From NCBI RefSeq assembly GCF_017916325.1, contig NC_090145.1:116001-180000 (forward strand): a DNA stretch of 64,000 nucleotides, given 5' to 3'. Position numbers and translations under genes: made by a program. Source of the DNA: Leishmania martiniquensis. Taxonomy: Eukaryota > Euglenozoa > Kinetoplastea > Trypanosomatida > Trypanosomatidae. This document shows, one piece after another, positions 10,148 through 20,280 of this stretch (positions within the stretch are counted from its first letter, which is position 1; every line of letters starts with the position of its first letter). Below the pieces are notes generated by a model. The model did not search any database. It had not been told where the DNA came from and was given only the letters and a program-made list of their open reading frames with translations.

Positions 10148-13100
10148 ATGCTGGAGAGTCTGCAACCGCGCGAATGTGCCGCACCGTCGACCGCCCCTGT
10201 CGCAATTAGCTACGACGCCAGTGTTCATGCTCGCAACGCATGCGCGCCTTCGTCGGGCGGGAAGAAAATCGCGGCAGGAAGTCCGTTGTCTCTGCCAGCG
10301 AGTGCCTCTTCCGTCTGCTGGACGGCGGTGAATGGCAGCAAGAGCTCGATCGGCGCCGGCAGCGATGCTGCTGATGGCCGTGGCCCCGCTTCGCCCTCCT
10401 TTGAGGGAGCACCCGCCCACATCCACCGCCAAGCGGTGAGGGCGACACGAGACACCGGAGACTTCCCGCCAGCCGTGGCGATCGCAACGATGGCGGTGCC
10501 GCACAGCGAAAGGGATGTAGCAGAGCACGTGCTGTACGATGGACTGCCACAGGTCGGTCCCGCCTCGCGCCGGGCGCGCCAGCAGCAGAGCGAGGCACAT
10601 GACCGCTTTCGGCACCGCGTTCGCGAGCGCACGGAGACGGCGCACGCGTTGGTGCTGTCCGCAAACTCACTGTCGCTCTCTGTCATATCCTCACAGCTGC
10701 GCATGTACCGCTGGCGTGTGACGCAGGCACAGACGCTGACCGAGGCCACCACCATCGTGCAGGACTTGGTGATTCACGCCGTAAAGAACGGCTACTGCGT
10801 GCGCCGCCGCGCGCCGCCGCAGCCGAGGCAGAGCCGCTACGCACATGGGCGTGGACGTGCGGCGCTGAAGCGAAGAGCACAAGCGGAGCTGGAGAGGCTG
10901 TCTGGAGTCAAGCCCGCCGCAGAAGACAACACTGGCGCGGCCGCGGATGACATGCAGAGGGGCTTACGAGCAGCCGCTGCTACACGAACGCCTGATGACG
11001 GGGGTGCCTCTGACGACCATCCGGCAGAAGGGGAAGAAGAAGATGCGGAGCTGGACGACAGCGACGCGGAGAGTGCTCTACCGCCGCCCCCGCCCGACGC
11101 GCTGCCGCGGCTAGTTCTCGTAGACGCTTTCACCCACGAGGACCTCGGAGACATTGCTCGTCACGTGCGCTTCGTTGACAAGGAGAAGGGGTTGGAGTTG
11201 CTGCTTGTGCTGCTGCTTCCCAGTGACACTGGGGCGATGACAGCGTCGATGCAGGGGGCCGGCTGCGTCGTAAGGCCAACACACCATATAAGCATGGAAG
11301 ATGCCTACGCGGCTGGCTACGATCTTGTGTTGGCTCACAGCATGGACCATCTGCTTGCCGACTTCCTCACGAGCTCGTTCATGTCATCGCTGGGGCGGTG
11401 GCACAACGACGTCCGCTCCAAGGCGGCAGTGGGCAACTACATGAGCCTGCGCAGCGTGCTGCTAGGTGGACTGGGCACGGACGCCCTTCAGCGAATCGTG
11501 TGGGATGAGCAGGTCGACGACGCCGGGGTGCTGGAGGTGCTTGGAGCGCAATCGATCTCGACGCAGGGCGCAGCCCAACGTTACAGCGAGGCTGCCCGTA
11601 ATCTGTGCCAGCAGCAGGGAGTCGCCGGCGCGGCTGAGGCTCATGCCAAGCATGTCAGAAGTGCAGCGGGTAACCCGAGCCGCCACGGCTCTGCCGAATC
11701 AGGCACCGGCCTTGCACAGAGTCCGTGCGAGTCGATTTCACTCGGAGTGCCGCGGCTGCGCAGTCGCCCCGTGAGTGTGGCACGCTACGGTGTTCGGCTG
11801 CCAGCACATCAGTGCGCATCGCATGGGCTTCTTTCCGACTTCACCACCGGAAACGATGTCTTGTCGAATGTGATGGAGGTGGGAAATGGCCAATACGCAA
11901 ACCGCCGCCGCCGTTACAGCCAGATCGGCGGGGTGAGCGGCTCGGAGGAGCTCCAACAGGGCGCACATGACGCTGAGGGCCTCGAAGGCGACGCGGGCCG
12001 CCATCCGCGCCTCTTGCAAGGGGCGCTGGAGAACGAACTGGGACGTTTGCTAGCGGAGACTGAAAGCAAGCAGGTGTGCATCGACTCCCTGCAGGAGGAG
12101 CTGGAGCGGCTGCATCGCACGGTGGCCGTCCTCCGACGACACCATCCCGGCGCTCCTGGCACGGCCGGTGACGGCGCCAACGCGAACACTCTGCCGGAGC
12201 GCCCCGGCAGCGGATCGACCGTCCACCTTAGCAAGCAGCAGCAGATATTTATTCTCAAGGAGCGGCTGGAGATGGCGAACGACCGAATCGCTGCCCTGCT
12301 GAAGGGCGGGCGGCTCAGCGGGGCGCCGTTGTCCCCCCATCGGCATGGCAAATTGGGGGGCAGAGACGTCGGCGCTCGCCGACGAGGGGATGGCGGCGCG
12401 GTCGGTTCCCCCAAGGATTCAGGAACGGCAGGGAGTCTGCGCAGAGGTCTCTCTTGGCTCACCAAAGTGACGGTGCAGGAGGCGGAGCAGATGGCTGCGC
12501 TGGACTCCGACGCCAACTTCTCGCTCACTCAGCTGGAACTTCACAGTCAGGAAGTGAGCGCCACTGCCAACAATGGCGTCAGTCAAGCAGCCGCGGGCCG
12601 AAGGCAGCGCAGAGAGCGCGAGGCGGCGGACGAGCTCATTCATTCGCTCCAGCTGGAGCTCAAGGAGCTGCAGGGTCGCATGGATGACGCCCGCTTCCGT
12701 GGCGACACGGCGGAGACGGAGACCTCTGACGGGCTGCAGGCGCGCATGGCAGGCCGCTTGCAGTCTGCGCTGGAGGTGCTGGAGATGCAGAAAGCGCATA
12801 TCCGGCATATGGAGGAGCTGAGGCAGATGGATCAGCTGCTGCTGAAGGCGAACCTCAACCCTGAAGCCGTAAAGGGCCGGCGGAGGAAGGGTGCCGGATA
12901 TGGCGCGAGCCGTGCGACGGGTATCGCTTGCGACGCTGACGAGGTGGACAACAGAGACAGGGGCAGCAGCTCCAGCGCGGGCGAGGACGAGGGCGGCGCT
13001 CTCGCAAGCACGCGTGGCGGTGCTCGGGGTCGTCGGGCGCGGCCGTCGCGCTCCACGGGCAAGAGGGCAGCCAAGTCTCGTGGTGGGGCGGGCCCTGTGG

Positions 13101-16100
13101 CGGCTGGCAGGAAAGGAGCCGCTGGCAGTGGTACGGGGGTCGGAGCGCCGAGGCGCAGCGCCAAGATAGACGCCGATGATGACGATGGCGGTATCGACAG
13201 CGCGGAGGAGGAGGAAGAGGAAGTGGAGACGGCCGCCGCGCAGCGCACCGAGGCCGCCGTGAAGGCTGCCGTGCATGACGCCGTGGCCTCTCTGCAGCGG
13301 GTGCACCAACGGCAACTTGCTGCTCTCCTCCAGACGTGCCGGGCGCAACTTTCCCGGGTCGCACTGAAGCTGCAGAAGCCCTCGACCATTGCGTATGTGG
13401 CACTGCTGCAGGAGGAGCTCGCCCGCGCCCAGCGCGACCAGCGCGGCGCGTGGATGCGTCTCCGCTTCACGCTCAGCAACCTTGACCCTGGCCAGTACGA
13501 CGCGACACTCGCCCAGCAAACGGCAGCATCGGCGGCATTGGGGGCGCCTCTCGGTGCCATGACGGTCACGACAGCCCGAGACCCCGGCGCGACGGGCAGG
13601 GCGGCGGCTGCCCATGCAGGCGATGGTGCGGATATGGTTCCGCCAGGGGCGGTGACAGACTCGAGTGTGCGACGCATGGCTGCTGACATCGCGCGCGAGT
13701 ACGCCGCGTACGGCTTGCGCATCGCCTACACGGCTGGCGAGCTCCAACGTGTGGAGCGGGGCATGGCGGCATCGCCAGGGCAGGCGCACGAGGCCGCAGC
13801 CGCCCCTGCAGTGCCTTCCATCGCGGAGACTCCGCCGCACCAGCTTCTCACGGCTTGCCAGGCAGCCAAGGCTCGAGTCCAAGAAACAGTCGACACGTGC
13901 GCGCCAGTGCAGGAGTACCTCGAGGCTGTGCAGGCGGAGCTCGTCACCGAGCAGCAGCTTCACCCCTGGTGTGATGTGAACAGCGTGGCGCTCTTTGGTG
14001 CCATGCACACGGCTCCGCCACCATTGTCCCCCATAACAGCGGCTTCACGGTCTCCTCCGCAGACACCATCGACCTCCTCCATGGCGCTTGTGCCGTCCAC
14101 GCTCCACCTGAGTGCGTCCGAGCCCGACGCTAGCAGCAGTCAAGACAGCAACCGAAACGATGCTCATTCCCCTGCGGCATCTTCGAACCACGACCAGGTG
14201 GTGCTGCTTGCGGACGTGGACGCGAGCATGCGTGATATCGCAGATGTGTATGCCACGCTGTTGCGTGCTCAGACCCCGCGTATCGGCGGACCGGCTACGA
14301 GCATTTCTATCGCCACCAGCGGCAACAGAAACCGCTGCGAAGCCGTCTCCCCGACCCGCGCCAGGGCGCAAGACAACCCGAACAGACGTCGGCAGCCCTT
14401 CGCCGCGCCAAGGCAGGCAGCACCCGCTGCGTCGCAGGAAAAGCCACCGGACCAATCTGCAACCACGGCAGTCGACGGCTCCCCGGATGTGTCGAACGCG
14501 CTTCCACCCCTTCACTGTTGTGCTGGAGTGACGTTGGGGGAGGCGTTGGATAAGCTGCCCGTTCAGCCACGCGACGTCGCCTGCTATCAAGGCCAGCTAA
14601 GCCGCATCTACGTGTCCGAGGGCTTCTATAGCCCCGCGCAACAGCGACTGTACGAACTCATCCTCCGTGCCTACCGCCAGCATCGCATTCACCCGATGCA
14701 CATGGCAGCGGTGGAGTGCGCGGTGAGTTTACCGCTACCGGGCCATCGTCGCAGTGATGCTTGGATCGCGAAGGAGGACTTGAGTGAGCCTTCCGACTCG
14801 GCCAGCGAGGCGCTGCTGGACGCGATGTTTGCGCAAGCAGGCGCCGCGCACGCGCAGCATCGCGAGGTGGTTGCGCTGCTGGAGCTCCTTGCCCCTACGA
14901 TGACGCGAGCAATACGTGCCCTCACAAAGGAGCTGCAGCAGGCACAACCTCTTCTCGATCTCGAGGATAACAGCGCCGTCTTTCTTGGAGCGTTCAGTAG
15001 AATGGGCCCCCCGTGCGCCTCACCGGCATTCTTGTCTGCTGTGGATGCAGCAGTGCTTGGGTACATCGTCGATGAGCTTCGGTGGCGGCACGCTCAAGAA
15101 CCAAGCAAGGGCTTCCCTCATTCCGCGGCGCTTTTGGCAGGCGGCGCCACGCCTCGCGAGTCGGTAGCGGCGCTCATGCTAGCGCGCCGCCGCGCCCGTG
15201 GCCACAGCAGCGGCGCTTCCGCAGCGGACGGTGGCGCCGCCTCTGAAGATGCTCGCGCGATCGCACACTACACAGCGTTCTGCACGGCGTGTGAGCGGGC
15301 CTCTTGGGACGCTCGCTCGAACCGAGGCTCATCTTCACCCAAGTCGGGTGATTCTCTGTCATCCGAGGCAGAAGATTTGTTTCACCTGACTGACGTCCCG
15401 CCTATGCCGAGCAACGCGAGCGTTGGCGATGGCGCCGATGCCGGTCTCACGGTCGCCCGCGAGCTGGCGGCGCTCTTTCGCAGGTATCATCCGCAGGACA
15501 CTGATGGGGCCGTAGCGGTGCTGGAGGACATCTACTTCGGTGCTGGGGACTTCCACAGCGACTCCAATGCGGAGGCGATGCGCAGTCTCCGGCGAGAGCT
15601 TGAGTACCTGCAAGGGGTAAAGCAACAGCGCATGTGGGAACTCATGATGCGATTTAAGTTGCATAAAGAGCGTTGCAGTCACAACGCTGGCAACGACAGC
15701 GGCTCGGTGTCAAGTGTCCATGCCGCCACCGCTCGCGATGATGGTGGTCGCTCTCCGCTGCCCCCGATCGACCCCGAACGCCTCCGCTTCGAAGTGAAAT
15801 CTGGCAAGGCGGCGTGGTACGGCATGGAGGCTGCGAAGCGGGTGCACGACATCTTACGCCGCCGCGCGCGTCCGGATCAAATCATTGTCGGCGGCGGTCC
15901 GCACGGCGGCAGTGTCGGTATCGAACTCAGTCGCCGCACCGCGCAGCCGGGGACCAGCAAGACCGGAAGCAGCAGGTTCGACTTGGGTAGCAGTCCAGGG
16001 GCCGCCTCCGACGGCGGCGCGCCGAGCCCAGAGGACGAGGGCTATGCGTGCGCCTCTGATGACGAGGAGGCGTCGTACGCCGCCGGACCATATGCGTCGC

Positions 16101-17287
16101 ACCAGGAGTCCGGTCGCCGGGCTGGGCCGACTCCCGGGTCGACAGTGCGCCTGCCCCCGCTGCGTCAGAATAGGCTGTTGCACACGCAGCACCGTGGCAC
16201 CACCGGCGCTAGCGATGCTGCCGCGCATCGGGCAGATGAAGCGCTCCGCGGCAGTTCATACGGCCAGAGCGACGGTCTCTCTGGCCGCGGCGGCAACGCT
16301 GCGCGGATGGAGGGCATAGGGTACTTATCCCCCCGCGACTCCCTGAGCTTGAACGCCTACGGGCGCGTAACTACCAGCGGCGCGTACAACTACTCGTTCA
16401 CCGACCAACCTTTCTACACTGCTGAAGACCTTACCCATCAAGTGCTGGCGTACCGAGAGGCGCTGGCGCACGCTGCCGGCCGCGCCCTGCCAATGCAGTT
16501 CGCCACCTACGCCAGCGGGGCGCCATACTGCTTGCCGCTTTCGGCATCGTCCGCGCCATCGAGGCAGGTCGGCTCCCCTGCCAACGGCCACGACGACGCA
16601 CAACGCCACCGGCCCGCTTCGCCGGTTCTGATGCCGGAGGTGACGTCGTGGGTGTACGGCGTCCCTGAGGGGTACGCCTCGTCGCTTCTGCAGCAGCAGA
16701 CCATCGACTCGCAGCAGCCACCAGACATGCTCCTCTTCATGCCCCGCTGCGAGCGCTCTGAGCTCGCCGAGGTCGAGAGGCGCCAGCGCGCGCGTGTGAG
16801 GTCGGCGGGGGTGACCCCGGCCTTCTCGCGCCGCCGCGCCTTTCTTAGTGGGGCAGCGAGCGCGGCCTTCCCCTTTTCCACACCCGCAGCGCTCGCAGCG
16901 CAGCGACTACACGCGTTGCTGAGTGTGTCCATGGCCGACCCGTCCGTTGCCACTGCTGCCGCCGCCGCGACTGCCACCACGGCTGGGGGCCGCTCCTCGC
17001 TTCCTACCCCGCAAGGCTGCGCCTATCCTCTGCAACCGCGGCGAAAAAGTGGTGCATCGGCAAGGCAGCGGCCTTGCCTCGCTCGTCCTTCGACCGAGCC
17101 GGCGCTGGTCAGCGTCATTGCCACAAGCGCCGGTGTCGACGACACGGTGCCCTCATCGCCGCCCGACCAACGATCAGCAGGGGAGGGCGAAGCACCGCAG
17201 CCACAGCGCCCTTCCCTCTCTTTTGCAGAAAAGGACCCGAACTCCCTTGAGGCGACGCTGAGCCCTAAGAGAGGCGCCTCCTCGTGA
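10148..17287 (+). CDS. Giant hypothetical protein with receiver-like region and coiled coils (2379 aa)
   Basis: The start is the first in-frame ATG (MLESLQPREC). The frame runs 93 codons further upstream from a GTG, but through pyrimidine-rich leader. Residues about 160-405 resemble a split and degenerate response-regulator receiver fold. ALVLSANS with a following helix fits strand 1. PRLVLVDAF with Asp326 fits strand 3. ELLLVLLLPSD fits strand 4, and AAGYDLVLAHSMDHLLADFL fits the last strand and helix. An acidic and Pro-rich insertion lies at about 240-315. Coiled coils follow at about 620-665, 690-720 and 810-905, then a basic Gly/Ser/Arg tract (about 910-1010), an Asp/Glu run, more helical segments up to 1860, and a low-complexity C-terminus. 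I recognise no enzyme or membrane segment. A large cytoskeletal scaffold is the plainest reading. Confidence 0.75.
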   Translation: MLESLQPRECAAPSTAPVAISYDASVHARNACAPSSGGKKIAAGSPLSLPASASSVCWTAVNGSKSSIGAGSDAADGRGPASPSFEGAPAHIHRQAVRATRDTGDFPPAVAIATMAVPHSERDVAEHVLYDGLPQVGPASRRARQQQSEAHDRFRHRVRERTETAHALVLSANSLSLSVISSQLRMYRWRVTQAQTLTEATTIVQDLVIHAVKNGYCVRRRAPPQPRQSRYAHGRGRAALKRRAQAELERLSGVKPAAEDNTGAAADDMQRGLRAAAATRTPDDGGASDDHPAEGEEEDAELDDSDAESALPPPPPDALPRLVLVDAFTHEDLGDIARHVRFVDKEKGLELLLVLLLPSDTGAMTASMQGAGCVVRPTHHISMEDAYAAGYDLVLAHSMDHLLADFLTSSFMSSLGRWHNDVRSKAAVGNYMSLRSVLLGGLGTDALQRIVWDEQVDDAGVLEVLGAQSISTQGAAQRYSEAARNLCQQQGVAGAAEAHAKHVRSAAGNPSRHGSAESGTGLAQSPCESISLGVPRLRSRPVSVARYGVRLPAHQCASHGLLSDFTTGNDVLSNVMEVGNGQYANRRRRYSQIGGVSGSEELQQGAHDAEGLEGDAGRHPRLLQGALENELGRLLAETESKQVCIDSLQEELERLHRTVAVLRRHHPGAPGTAGDGANANTLPERPGSGSTVHLSKQQQIFILKERLEMANDRIAALLKGGRLSGAPLSPHRHGKLGGRDVGARRRGDGGAVGSPKDSGTAGSLRRGLSWLTKVTVQEAEQMAALDSDANFSLTQLELHSQEVSATANNGVSQAAAGRRQRREREAADELIHSLQLELKELQGRMDDARFRGDTAETETSDGLQARMAGRLQSALEVLEMQKAHIRHMEELRQMDQLLLKANLNPEAVKGRRRKGAGYGASRATGIACDADEVDNRDRGSSSSAGEDEGGALASTRGGARGRRARPSRSTGKRAAKSRGGAGPVAAGRKGAAGSGTGVGAPRRSAKIDADDDDGGIDSAEEEEEEVETAAAQRTEAAVKAAVHDAVASLQRVHQRQLAALLQTCRAQLSRVALKLQKPSTIAYVALLQEELARAQRDQRGAWMRLRFTLSNLDPGQYDATLAQQTAASAALGAPLGAMTVTTARDPGATGRAAAAHAGDGADMVPPGAVTDSSVRRMAADIAREYAAYGLRIAYTAGELQRVERGMAASPGQAHEAAAAPAVPSIAETPPHQLLTACQAAKARVQETVDTCAPVQEYLEAVQAELVTEQQLHPWCDVNSVALFGAMHTAPPPLSPITAASRSPPQTPSTSSMALVPSTLHLSASEPDASSSQDSNRNDAHSPAASSNHDQVVLLADVDASMRDIADVYATLLRAQTPRIGGPATSISIATSGNRNRCEAVSPTRARAQDNPNRRRQPFAAPRQAAPAASQEKPPDQSATTAVDGSPDVSNALPPLHCCAGVTLGEALDKLPVQPRDVACYQGQLSRIYVSEGFYSPAQQRLYELILRAYRQHRIHPMHMAAVECAVSLPLPGHRRSDAWIAKEDLSEPSDSASEALLDAMFAQAGAAHAQHREVVALLELLAPTMTRAIRALTKELQQAQPLLDLEDNSAVFLGAFSRMGPPCASPAFLSAVDAAVLGYIVDELRWRHAQEPSKGFPHSAALLAGGATPRESVAALMLARRRARGHSSGASAADGGAASEDARAIAHYTAFCTACERASWDARSNRGSSSPKSGDSLSSEAEDLFHLTDVPPMPSNASVGDGADAGLTVARELAALFRRYHPQDTDGAVAVLEDIYFGAGDFHSDSNAEAMRSLRRELEYLQGVKQQRMWELMMRFKLHKERCSHNAGNDSGSVSSVHAATARDDGGRSPLPPIDPERLRFEVKSGKAAWYGMEAAKRVHDILRRRARPDQIIVGGGPHGGSVGIELSRRTAQPGTSKTGSSRFDLGSSPGAASDGGAPSPEDEGYACASDDEEASYAAGPYASHQESGRRAGPTPGSTVRLPPLRQNRLLHTQHRGTTGASDAAAHRADEALRGSSYGQSDGLSGRGGNAARMEGIGYLSPRDSLSLNAYGRVTTSGAYNYSFTDQPFYTAEDLTHQVLAYREALAHAAGRALPMQFATYASGAPYCLPLSASSAPSRQVGSPANGHDDAQRHRPASPVLMPEVTSWVYGVPEGYASSLLQQQTIDSQQPPDMLLFMPRCERSELAEVERRQRARVRSAGVTPAFSRRRAFLSGAASAAFPFSTPAALAAQRLHALLSVSMADPSVATAAAAATATTAGGRSSLPTPQGCAYPLQPRRKSGASARQRPCLARPSTEPALVSVIATSAGVDDTVPSSPPDQRSAGEGEAPQPQRPSLSFAEKDPNSLEATLSPKRGASS

Positions 17288-18972
17288 AGGAAACGCAAAG
17301 GAGGCAGACGCTGCGGTGGTGGGGAGGGGGGAGAGTGACTGGTGCCTGCGTACGCGTGCACGACGGTGCGAAGGTGTACGCAGGCGCGCCATCTTCCCCC
17401 CCCCCCACTGCGTCTCTTCTCACGATGTGGCAGCTCACTTCATCCAATTACACACACACACAATTCGATGTACAGCACAGAGACCCTTATCTTGTTCATC
17501 GTCTCTCACTCACTCTCTTCTTCCCAGTTTGTAAAGGCGTCTTCCCGTCTAGTAGTCGCTTGCTTGCTCGTTTCCATTTCACGTACGCCATATCAGTCTC
17601 TCCGCGGCCGCGTGTCTCTGTGTCTACTTGGCCAGGTGTGCATATTGGTAGCGTGTGATCTGGCGGTTGATGGCCGTGGATGCGTGCGCTCCTCTAGACG
17701 TTGGGCCTCCATCACGCACTGCCACGGGGTCGCCTGCTTCTGCCTTCTCCGCTTCTCCTTCGACTTCCCTGTGCGCGTGCGCTATCGCGCTCTGTCTCTC
17801 TCTCTCTCTCCTGACTCTCCGCGTCCGCTCTACGCGTGCTTGCGCGTTACGTGTGCGCCGAGTGTGGCTGAGGTTAGGAGGGAGGGAGTGGTGGAGGGCG
17901 ACGCTGATGCCGCACGGGCACCAGGGGTGCATTCGCGCGGCCATGCAAGTGAGCCATCGTGCCAACAACACAAATGGAAAAAGGGGGAGCAGAACGCCTC
18001 TCCAGCAACGCATCGCATCCAGTCGCGGCACCATAAATGAATAGGGAAGGAGGGGGAGCGCGCTCCTCGAGCGCTCTCTCGTAGATCTTCAACCCTTCTC
18101 CACTACCTCATTTTCGTGCGACGAACTTTCGCGTACGCGGGCCCACGAAGGAGGCGACCGTCACACGTAGGAGAAAAGAAACGGGCGGCGGTCGTGTGTG
18201 CGTGCGTCAGTGCTGCGGCTCCCATCGATACGGCGGTCGGCAACCACAACAAAATGCCGGCAAGAAACACGAGGTCGGTGTGCGTCTGCGTGTGTGGGTG
18301 CGTGCGCCATGCCGTCGTACGCAACTATGTGCGCCCCTTCTCTGCCATACTCCCGTCATCCCCCCTCCCACTTCTCCTCGCTTTCCACCACGTTGCGCAC
18401 CGACCTCGTTCTCGGTCCACACCGGCCCTCCTTGTCGTCACTGCACACGCGCATACGCATTCCTTTCATCACCGGCATGGACGCCATCCGCGACATCCGA
18501 AATCTTTCATAAACATGCACGGCAGCAACATTTCAACAACACACGAACAGCCCCCTACTCCTCCTCCTCTGCCCTCTCTCTCCCGCTTCTGCACGTCCTC
18601 GTTATCGGCACATAGACAGCATACGCACCAACAGACGTCTCATCCCCCCTCTCTCTCGCTCTCTCGCTCTCTCGCTCTCAGCCCTTACTGTCTCTCTGTG
18701 TGTGTTCGACAGGGTAGCTTTCATCTCTCTCATCCTTAACTGCAGAGAGCAATCGGCCGTCTCATCCTCCCCTGCGCGCCTCGACTGCTTTCCGCTCACC
18801 AACACGCATACGCACTCGAGTCCGTCGCGCCACCACCTCACACCACACCACACCACCTCACACACCACACACCCCTTCCCTCTCATACATCTTAGAGGCT
18901 TTTCATCCGCTTTTCTTTGCGTTTCGTCTGACACCCCGTCCCTCTCTCGCTCTCTGTGTGCGCTCGTGCCGA
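17288..18972. other. Intergenic UTR region, strongly pyrimidine-rich
   Basis: About 1.7 kb of 3' UTR and splice-signal sequence. It has C/T-rich tracts, CT repeats (17791-17810 and 18648-18680) and CAC repeats (18830-18875). Long open frames on the + strand here translate to His/Ser/Pro/Leu-rich repeats of the tracts and are not credible genes. Confidence 0.65.
18871..18895 (+). promoter_or_regulatory. Candidate spliced-leader acceptor for IDH
   Basis: The pyrimidine-rich stretch CCCCTTCCCTCTCATACATC leads to TTAG, with AG at 18894-18895. This would give a 5' UTR of 77 nt, itself pyrimidine-rich, before the ATG at 18973. Confidence 0.45.
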
Positions 18973-20280
18973 ATGCTCCGTCGAATTTCCGCTGCATCGG
19001 CGTGCTCGCTCGCCGCCACCCGCGCCTTTTCCGGCACAAGTGTCTGCCTGCAGAAGCGCATTAAGGTGAGGAATGAGGTGGTGGACATGGACGGCGACGA
19101 GATGACGCGCATAATCTGGTCGCTCATCAAGGAAAAACTCATTCTGCCCTACGTGGATCTCCCGATCAACTACTTCGACCTCAGCGTGACGCACCGTGAC
19201 GCAACCAACGACAAGGTCACTATTGACGCCGCCGAGGCGATCAAGAGGTGCCACGTTGGCATTAAATGCGCTACCATCACCCCTGACGAGGCCCGTGTGA
19301 AGGAGTTCAACCTCAAGCAGATGTGGAAGAGCCCGAACGGCACCATTCGCAACATCCTCGGTGGCACGGTGTTTCGCGAGCCGATCATCATTTCCAATAT
19401 CCCGCGCATCGTCACGCAGTGGAAGGAGCCCATCGTGGTTGGCCGCCACGCCTTTGGGGATCAGTACAGGGCGACCGACGCTGTTTTCAAGCCGGGAACG
19501 CTGCGGTTGGTGCACACGCCCGCCGACGGCAGCGAGCCGACGACGCTGGAGGTGTTTGACTTCAAGAGCGAGGGGGTCGGCATGGCCATGTACAACACAA
19601 AGGAAAGCATCGAGGGCTTCGCGACCAGCTGCTTCCAGTATGCGTTGATGCGCAAGTACCCGCTGGTGTTGACAACCAAGAACACCATTCTGAAGAGGTA
19701 CGACGGCATGTTCCTGCAGACCTTCCAGCGCCTGTACGAGGAGAAGTACAGGGCCGATTTCGAGAAGGTCGGCATCACGTACTGCCACCGCCTCATAGAT
19801 GATCAGGTCGCGCAGATGATCAAGGGCGAGGGCGGCTTCGTGTGGGCGTGCAAGAACTACGACGGGGACGTCCAAAGTGACATTGTCGCGCAGGGCTTTG
19901 GCTCGCTGGGCCTCATGACATCGGTGCTCATGTGCCCTGATGGCAAGACGATTGAGGCTGAGGCTGCACACGGCACGGTAACGCGCCACTACCGCCAGCA
20001 TCAGCAAGGCAAGGAGACGAGCACGAACTCCGTCGCCTCCATCTACGCCTGGACGCGCGGCCTTGCACATCGCGGCAAGCTGGACGGCAACAGCGAGCTG
20101 GTCCAATTCGCGGAGACGCTGGAGAAGGTCGTCATCAAGACGATCGAGAATGGCCACATGACGAAGGACCTCGCCCTCTGCGTCCACGGCCCCAGTGGCG
20201 TCAAGCGTGAACAGTACGAGACAACGGAGGGGTTCCTCGATAGCGTCGAAGCCGCCCTGAAGAAGGCAATGCACGCGTGA
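18973..20280 (+). CDS. IDH: Isocitrate dehydrogenase [NADP], mitochondrial
   Basis: The product has 435 residues, starting at the first ATG ([21 protein letters not shown]). The frame extends 15 bases upstream only through GTG. The first 25 residues form an Arg/Ser/Ala presequence, so the enzyme should be in the mitochondrion, and no C-terminal peroxisomal tripeptide is present (ends AMHA). It decarboxylates isocitrate to 2-oxoglutarate and makes NADPH. The eukaryotic homodimeric class is evident: SPNGTIRN and VFREPI for the substrate, [13 protein letters not shown] with Arg158, the metal-binding segment around NYDGDVQSD, and the nucleotide-binding [14 protein letters not shown]. Length and motif order are normal. 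Trypanosomatids usually have a second, glycosomal IDH elsewhere. Function is certain; location is inferred from the presequence. Confidence 0.97.
   Translation: MLRRISAASACSLAATRAFSGTSVCLQKRIKVRNEVVDMDGDEMTRIIWSLIKEKLILPYVDLPINYFDLSVTHRDATNDKVTIDAAEAIKRCHVGIKCATITPDEARVKEFNLKQMWKSPNGTIRNILGGTVFREPIIISNIPRIVTQWKEPIVVGRHAFGDQYRATDAVFKPGTLRLVHTPADGSEPTTLEVFDFKSEGVGMAMYNTKESIEGFATSCFQYALMRKYPLVLTTKNTILKRYDGMFLQTFQRLYEEKYRADFEKVGITYCHRLIDDQVAQMIKGEGGFVWACKNYDGDVQSDIVAQGFGSLGLMTSVLMCPDGKTIEAEAAHGTVTRHYRQHQQGKETSTNSVASIYAWTRGLAHRGKLDGNSELVQFAETLEKVVIKTIENGHMTKDLALCVHGPSGVKREQYETTEGFLDSVEAALKKAMHA

Noticed and set aside
12419..14008. 529-codon minus-strand frame inside the giant protein gene
   Set aside because: Antisense shadow in GC-rich coding sequence, Arg/His/Cys-rich and without motifs.
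18116..18739. 207-codon + strand frame upstream of IDH
   Set aside because: Low-complexity Ser/His/Pro translation of splice-signal tracts; a non-ATG start is needed.
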